Assembly: GCA_023052935.1 (NCBI GenBank)
Contig: CM041298.1
Coordinates: 52,769,813 to 52,833,812, forward strand
DNA length: 64,000 nt
From: Piezodorus guildinii
Lineage: Eukaryota > Arthropoda > Insecta > Hemiptera > Pentatomidae
Direction of reading: 5' to 3'
Positions 57,988 to 64,000 of the stretch are shown here, piece after piece. The notes below the pieces were generated by a model. It saw only the letters and a program-made list of their open reading frames with translations, did not search any database and was not told where the DNA came from. Within the stretch, counting starts at the first letter, position 1, and each line of letters begins with the position of its first letter. The position numbers and the translations under genes were made by a program.

Positions 57988-58099
57988 GTTGTAGGATTAT
58001 CAGCCGTAACTCGAGTCCTTACTTAAGATCTCACAGCTCCCTTAATAGTTTTAGTAGGCTCTCGAAATTCAAAGACGTAGTACGCCATGATTGTTGAAT
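57988..58099 (-). promoter_or_regulatory. 5' UTR exon portion of the GPCR with an upstream ORF
   Basis: A clear acceptor (TTGTTTCAG) ends an upstream intron at 58100. The leader then contains an ATG at 58088 opening a 21-codon ORF that stops at 58023, 35 bases before the receptor ATG. Upstream ORFs like this can lower translation; that role is inferred. The first exon and promoter were not found. Confidence 0.6.
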
Positions 58100-58433
58100 C
58101 TGAAACAAAGAAACTTAATTAGATTCAATGAAGTGATAGTATTGAATGATAAATCAGTTGTATTTAAACCTAAATAATTTGAAATTTTGTTAATTCTAGT
58201 AGAAATATCTGTTGGCCCGTTTGGTACAAATTGTATTTCTGATTTGATCCTACTTTCTGCATTTATTTACTAACTGACGTCAATCAGATGCTTCGACGGA
58301 AAGATGGATTTCTGTTATTTATGTAAGAGATAGAGAGATATTTTTAAAGAAGGCAAGGACTAAGTTCACCAGCCGTGCCAATATATGAATAAGAATTCTC
58401 GCAAACCCCTTGGACATCCACTGCGGACCACCA

Positions 58434-58490
58434 GGGGATCGCGGACCACCAGGGGATCGCGGACCACCAGGGGATCGCGGACCATAAAGT
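58434..58490. repeat. 18-bp GC-rich tandem repeat
   Basis: GGACCACCAGGGGATCGC three times in a row plus a partial unit. The adjoining ATAAAGTTGGGAACAAC and GGTCCGCGATCCCCTGG resemble hAT element termini, so this may be an expanded hAT end. Confidence 0.7.
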
Positions 58491-58999
58491 TGGGAACAAC
58501 TAATTTAGAGCATTCTTTCCTCAAGGATTATTAGTAAAATACATTGAAATGAAGATTATTTAGATGGGAAAATTATCAATTTAAAATATACCGCTACACT
58601 ATTCAGTAAAGCACGGTAAATATTGAAAGAAACCCACAGGAAAGCAGTAAAGCATTTCATATTTCAAACAGAAAAAATGAATTTAACTAAGTGTTTTTTA
58701 AAAGTAGGTCGCGTTTTTTATTGAATTGGAACAGATCACTCAAAAACTATTCTAGGCAATTAAATTTCAATTCCACCGCAAGTAGAAGAAATTCCCTATG
58801 TCGTTTGGCATGACTAATTCCAAGGGGAAAGGGAGCCTCCGGGTGGACGAATAGGGTAACTTTTATATATTTGTTTAATTTACAGTTTACTTGGGAATGT
58901 TTCTCTCAATCATTTGATGGACTACAGGCACTCAGATCCCAGGAAAAGTGTTAGCGAGCTTTAATTAAGCCTTAAGAACAATTGAAATGTACAATTAAT

Positions 59000-59560
59000 A
59001 TGTGCAATATCTCTGGCCAAAAGACCAAAGGATTATAATTATTCTTATGCAAAATGTTATAAGAAGAAAAGAATGGATTAAAGTATACAATAAAACAAAA
59101 GATTGAAATAAATAAATAACTTCTGATAGATTAATGTGTTGAACAAAACTAAACATTGAAACTGATTCATAATAATTGATCCATTAACTAAGTAAAATAT
59201 GAACAATAAATAATAAATTTTCATTTTGAATTGATATTTGATTTGAAATATCAGGCTTGTTGGGCGTCTGTTTGGGATGACACTAGGTAGGTACTGGAAC
59301 AGCTGGGACATGAATGATGGTAGGGAAGAAGCATGGCGGATATGATGTGGGTAGGGAATTGGAGAGAGTAGTAGAGCGGACAAGAAAGATATGATTATAA
59401 GTTGTTGCTCCATGGGTAGATATATAAAGGTCAGGATGGCGTGATCTTTTTTGAAGAGAGTCGACTGATGATTTAAATTGCAGAAGTCTGTGGATGTAGG
59501 GAGGTAGCTGGGAGTTGATGGTTTGGTAAAGGTATGATCCTCAATTATAATATACCTCAA
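59000..59560 (-). mobile_element. LINE C-terminal fragment and 3' end
   Basis: Minus strand FLSALLLSPIPYPHHIRHAS, then LPSFMSQLFQYLPS, corresponds to the LINE C-terminus at 20130-20260. The 3' end carries TTGTTCTTAAGGC at about 58970. Confidence 0.65.
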
Positions 59561-59714
59561 AATGGAGAAAAGTGTACTCAGTACTTCATCTGGTTGATTA
59601 TTTGAGTATAGTACCCATACATTTGTTGTGAATATTTGCCCATCTCTATTTTGGGGAACGAGGTTTCTGTTGCAATTGTAATCAGATCTGAGTATCTTGC
59701 GATTAAAATTTGGT

Positions 59715-60890
59715 CATAAAACATTAATTTTATTTTCACTTACCTATATATGAAATATATAGTAAGGGGAAGTATTGCAATCGTGAAAATTTTCGAATTC
59801 CAGTTTTCAACGGAAATACACGTTTTAGGGCCCCCCGAGTCCAAATAACCAAGTCCCTAAAAATGACAAGTGTGTCTGTGTGTGGTAAGTCTAGCGCAAA
59901 AGCGAAAAGTCGTACGGAACTGAAATTTTATATTTAATACAACTATAAGCCTGAGATGTTACAATCACGATTTTCTCAAAAACGGCTCTAACGATTTCGA
60001 TTAAACTCGCTATATCGATGTAAAATTTAATGGACTTTAATATCATGTAAGTTTAATTCTGATTGAAATAGTCTGACAGGGCTTAAATGCCGACATTTTA
60101 ATATTTATTTCCCCTAAAGCACCTTTGGGAGCGGCGTGGTCTAGTGGATAGAGCACTAGTCTGCTGTACTCCGGGTCCTGGGTTCGAATCCCGGCTGTGG
60201 CAGAATATTATTTATTCTGTTAATTCAGTCGGGGGGGGGGGCGACCCTAGGGTATGGAGACCCTCCTGGGGCAGACCCAGCCTCTATAAAGTGGGTACCC
60301 AAATTAATTGGGGAAAAACCTGGCGGCTGAGCGTGATTAAGGCCTAATCACCTCATTGCACTGCCGTTGGCCTAGAAACAGTACGAATCTCTATATGTAC
60401 TGGGCCCAAGATCCTTCATGGGTTGTAGTGGTACAGGTTTAAAGCACCTTTAATTTTGTAGTTTTTATGAAATTGACCATATCATCTGATTAGCATTGCT
60501 AAAAAACAGGTAAGTATATAAGTTGAACGAATTCGATATCCAACTAAAGGAGATAACTGCAAAAATATTTGTTTAATGCAATTTTTGTTTTTGAGCTTAA
60601 GAAAAGTAATATACATGTAAAATATACCGTTGAAATGCTAAAGATTTAAAAAAAATATTATCTTATACATTAAGTTATAGAAGGTGACAAAGTGACGAAT
60701 AGGGAATAAACTTATTACTGATAACCAATTTAATAGTTCTATTATTTAATCTAAAACATGTTTCCTACGAAAATGAATATACGTTTTATTAAAATCAACT
60801 CAAAATATATAGTTAATTGTTTTCAAATTGCTTTTAACAGTCGAGGTGAGTGAAAGCCGCGTGTTGCCCGCACCAGATTTTTATGTTGAA
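59715..60890 (+). repeat. family A repeat, most complete copy, split by a SINE
   Basis: From TTTTCACTTACCTATATATG to GCCCGCACCAGATTTTT, about 860 bp without the SINE. The two halves rejoin at AAAGCACCTTT, which is continuous in related copies. Confidence 0.75.
60127..60440 (+). repeat. SINE family 1 (tRNA-derived), intact, with 11-bp target duplication
   Basis: Head GGGAGCGGCGTGGTCTAGTG with A box TGGTCTAGTGG and B box GGTTCGAATCC, followed by a ~230-bp body. Flanked on both sides by AAAGCACCTTT (60116-60126, 60441-60451), identical, so the insertion is recent. Confidence 0.9.
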
Positions 60891-61469
60891 ATTACTAATT
60901 TATTTTCATATTCTACAAACGTGAAATATGTAGTAGTTATACTTTTCAAAGTGAAATGCAGGTTGAAATAGATCAAAGAACTCGATTTGCCTACCAAGCG
61001 ATATTATATCGCCCTTCTATAAGCTAATACATTCATATATATTCATACATGTATTTAATGACAGAATATATAAAGGGGTTTATATGTTACTATAACAAAC
61101 ATTCTCAGTCAGGTTTTCAGAGAGTTGAGTATTAATGGAGAAAATGTTTGGCACCGAGGTGAGCGGTGTTGAAAGCACGCATAAATAATATAACTTTTTA
61201 TAATATAAACAATATCTATCTCAATTATAACTAAAGGGGTTACCGGTCCACTTTTTTTTTTTTTTAAATGCTTCAAAAAATGGAGAAAATGAGATTGATT
61301 TGTTATTTTCGTTCTGTAGATGGCAATACTGGATGTATGAAACTCCAAAACCAGAGAAATAGAAACAAGTTCTATTGTATCGCCTTAAAATAAGCTTCAA
61401 GAATCATAGTTTCCGCTGAGCAGTTGTATCTGTGGAAGAACAGTACTTCCAAGAGATAACTCAAAGAGC

Positions 61470-62945
61470 AACACACGACTTTCACTTACCTCCGTTTTTA
61501 AAATCGATTAAAGAATTTTCAAATACAGTAAGAGATAAAAATGAGTGAAACCATTAAAGAATTAATTAAATGGGATTTAAATAGAAACATGTGTTTTATT
61601 AACAAATCTATTATATTATTTTCTAAAATAATCACTTAGTTTTATCGGCTTTTCATTACTCTCTATTAACTTTTAAAAGATTTTCTATGAGATAATATTT
61701 TTTCTAAAATCTTTAGCTTTCCAACGGTATATTATACATGTATATAACTGTTCTTATATTAAAAAACAAGAAATTGCATTAAAAAAACATTTGTTCAGTT
61801 TTCTCCTTTACTTGCTTTTCAAATCCGCTCAATTTGCACATTTAGCTGTTATTTATCAATGCTATAGTTATTTTTATAGAATCTACAAAATTAAAGGTAC
61901 TTTAGAGAAAGAAAATTTAAAATCTTGACATTTCAGACCCGTCAAACTATTTTAATCAGAATAAAACCTACATCATATAAAAGTCCATTAAATTTTACAT
62001 GGATATAGGGAGTTTAATCAAAATAGTAGGAGCCGTTTTCGAGAAAACCGTAAAAAGGGGCAAAATGTATGGTATAAAGTGGCTCTTCTGGTTAGCTGAT
62101 TTTGATGAAAAAGATTTTGTAACGTCTCAAGCGTATAGTTGTCTTAAATATGAAATTTCAGTTTCATAGGACTTTCCGTTTACGCGCGGGAGTTACCACA
62201 CACACACACACGCACACAGACCAGCACGTTGGGATATCATCATGGAAGGACTAAAAAAGATGGGTGTTTCACAGTATCTTGTAGACATTCTTGGAAACTA
62301 TTTCACGGATAGGATCCTAAGCTATGATACTGATGCGGGTTAGAAACTTTACGACGTAACGTGTGGCGTACCGCAGGGATCTGTCCTAGGACCACTATTG
62401 TGGAATATTATGTACGACTATGACTATGATGAACTAGACAGCATTCTTGGAGAGAAGGCTGTTCCAGAAAACTTGGTCAACCTAATGATGACCAAAGAGG
62501 AGAACTGGAATGCTGTGGCAGAATATGCGGCGCAAGTCGGAAAGAAGCTCAGATCTCGAGAGCGCGAAAGGAGCGGCCAGGAAGGCTTGTAAGTTAAATT
62601 ATATAAAGATGTCCATTACTGAAGTAGGCACATAGCCATACTGCCCCCCGCGAAGTAATGCCTGACGGCAGTTCCGTGGGGTGGCGAAGGCGAATAGGGA
62701 GGTGGTTTTTTAGTGAGTAGGAATCTCACACTGTTGTGGGCTTGTATAGCCACCCATCGTCTATGAAAGATTTTTCCCCTACCTTCAATAAAAAAAAAAA
62801 AAAAAAAAACGAAGACCTTTTTGCGGGACTTGGCTATTTCGACTCAGAGGACCCTAAAACGTGGGAAAACTGAAATTAGAAAATTTTCAAGATCGCAATA
62901 CTTTCCCTTACTATATATTTCATATGCAGGTAAGTGAAAGTAAAA
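61470..62945 (-). repeat. family A repeat split by an R1-type LINE
   Basis: CAACACACGACTTTCACTTA at one end and TATATATTTCATATGCAGGT at the other. Interrupted at 62215-62808. Confidence 0.7.
62215..62808 (+). mobile_element. R1-type LINE fragment with 3' UTR and poly-A
   Basis: Reads RPARWDIIMEGLKKMGVSQY and, after an in-frame stop, CGVPQGSVLGPLLWNIMYD, the RT block of R1-clade elements. The region holding the YxDD motif is missing. Then EYAAQVGKKLRSRERERSG, a GGGTGG-rich 3' UTR, and a poly-A run of about 21. AGACC occurs at both edges as a possible target duplication. Confidence 0.8.
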
Positions 62946-63429
62946 AAAATATAACTTTCTTTGGAGAATATAGTTTTTTCAAAGATAAAAAAAAATATAT
63001 ATAATTTCTTATGTTATGAAAATAACCGCTGGACGGAGCATCTAAGTTCGAATGGGAATGACATGAAGAAAGTTCAGTAGAACATTTCTTAAATATGCCT
63101 ACGTTTGCAAACGTCAAATCGTTGAGGTGCGATCGTAGAACTTAGTAGGCACTGCTTTGCTACCTCTACACCGGCTATATCCGGCACGGGCCCCAGCTTA
63201 AGTCCAAGGACTATTTGCATACTACTATATCCCTACTATATACTCACTGCATACTACTATATATTCACTGGGCATTCAATTTAGCAATAACAACAATAAT
63301 ATTTAATTAAACAATTATAAATGAAGACAATTAAGATAAAGATACATATTAAAAAAATATCGAAATTTATGTTTTTACATTAACAAAAAAAAAAGCTATC
63401 TAGCGTTGACAATCATTCTAGAGAAGTAA

Positions 63430-63640
63430 AAAAAAAATCTGTTAGAAATGATGATGAGGGTCATCTTGATCGAGACCACTGGTGGAAGAGGATGTAGAAG
63501 AAATGAAGCAGGTGAAATTGAACACCTCAAGATGAGTAAAGTGATGATGACGTTCCTCTTCAAGAGTCAATGATGATGGAAATCCACTCTAAGATGAGTC
63601 AAGTGATGATGAAATTTCTCTTCAAACTTAGTCGAGTGAA
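63430..63640 (+). repeat. GATGA-rich imperfect tandem repeat
   Basis: AAGATGAGTAAAGTGATGAT and AAGATGAGTCAAGTGATGAT start consecutive units about 62 bp apart, each followed by a CTCTTCAA block. No intact reading frame. Confidence 0.5.
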
Positions 63641-63689
63641 GATGACGTTAACTAGAAAATTAGGGAAGGTGTAGAGGAGGTGTAGGTGA

Positions 63690-63785
63690 AGGGTGATGGT
63701 GGTTTTAGCTATACGGTCTACCTCATCATATGCGGGGATTCCCACGTGTGCCTTAATCCAACCACTCATTAGAGTTAGGAAATCA
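63690..63785 (-). mobile_element. LINE RNase H fragment
   Basis: Minus strand reads LMSGWIKAHVGIPAYDEVDR, then IAKTT, the C-terminal RNase H motif (W.KAH.GI.GNE.AD.LAK) with changes at catalytic-region residues. Confidence 0.6.
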
Positions 63786-63806
63786 GGAAAATAATAGCGT
63801 ATAGTT

Positions 63807-63809
<3 letters not shown>

Positions 63810-63881
<72 letters not shown>

Positions 63882-63890
63882 CATATATAT
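63810..63890. repeat. AT microsatellite
   Basis: Roughly 40 TA units, the last few as TATACA. Confidence 0.95.
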
Positions 63891-64000
63891 AAAACTTACT
63901 ATTACATTTAAATTAATAATAATGAAATTAAGAAGTAAGATAATACTGTTTTGAAAAAAGAACATTTTTGAAGTAATATTTAGATAGTGATATTTAGAAT

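Noticed and set aside
60127..60210. tRNA gene (A and B boxes, anticodon-like loop)
   Set aside because: The tRNA-like head continues into a repeated ~230-bp body with target duplications, so it is a SINE.

Overview
The window is AT-rich nuclear DNA from an animal with spliced genes, most probably an insect or other arthropod. The evidence is GT-AG introns with consistent phases, an arthropod-type neuropeptide receptor, an R1-type LINE, mariner, piggyBac-like, Helitron and Penelope-like remnants, and tRNA-derived SINEs. No bacterial, plasmid or viral organisation is seen. I could not fix the species from sequence alone.

Three protein-coding genes are supported. (1) Plus strand, 263..2493: mitochondrial ribosomal protein L48, in three confident exons plus a likely four-codon first exon. 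(2) Minus strand, 5942..42680: a complete HERC4-type ubiquitin ligase (N-terminal RCC1-like repeats, C-terminal HECT domain) assembled by eye from 21 exons. All splice phases agree and give 1,035 residues if one surplus base in exon 7 is ignored; as written, that base puts a stop in exon 7. L48 and HERC4 are convergent. (3) Minus strand, 53937..57987: a bombesin-receptor-like peptide GPCR, most like insect CCHamide receptors, in two coding exons totalling 383 residues, with a 5' UTR exon carrying a 21-codon upstream ORF. The genes are unrelated in function; nothing suggests they act together.

The rest is introns and intergenic DNA packed with nested transposable elements. 6.1-42.5 kb (HERC4 introns) holds LINE, RTE, mariner, SINE, piggyBac-like and Penelope-like pieces. 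These include a near-identical inverted repeat of about 400 bp around a Penelope-like reverse-transcriptase fragment, a mariner with two transposase 3' ends facing outward, and a partial copy of HERC4 exon 8 carrying a hAT-like MITE. 42.7-53.9 kb is intergenic, with SINEs, LINE tails and a non-autonomous Helitron. 58.1-64 kb holds LINE ends, an R1 fragment, and an unclassified dispersed repeat ('family A') that recurs at least eight times. The most notable non-coding signals are hammerhead-ribozyme-like cores in Penelope-like terminal repeats, clean nested insertions with target duplications and empty sites, and family A itself.
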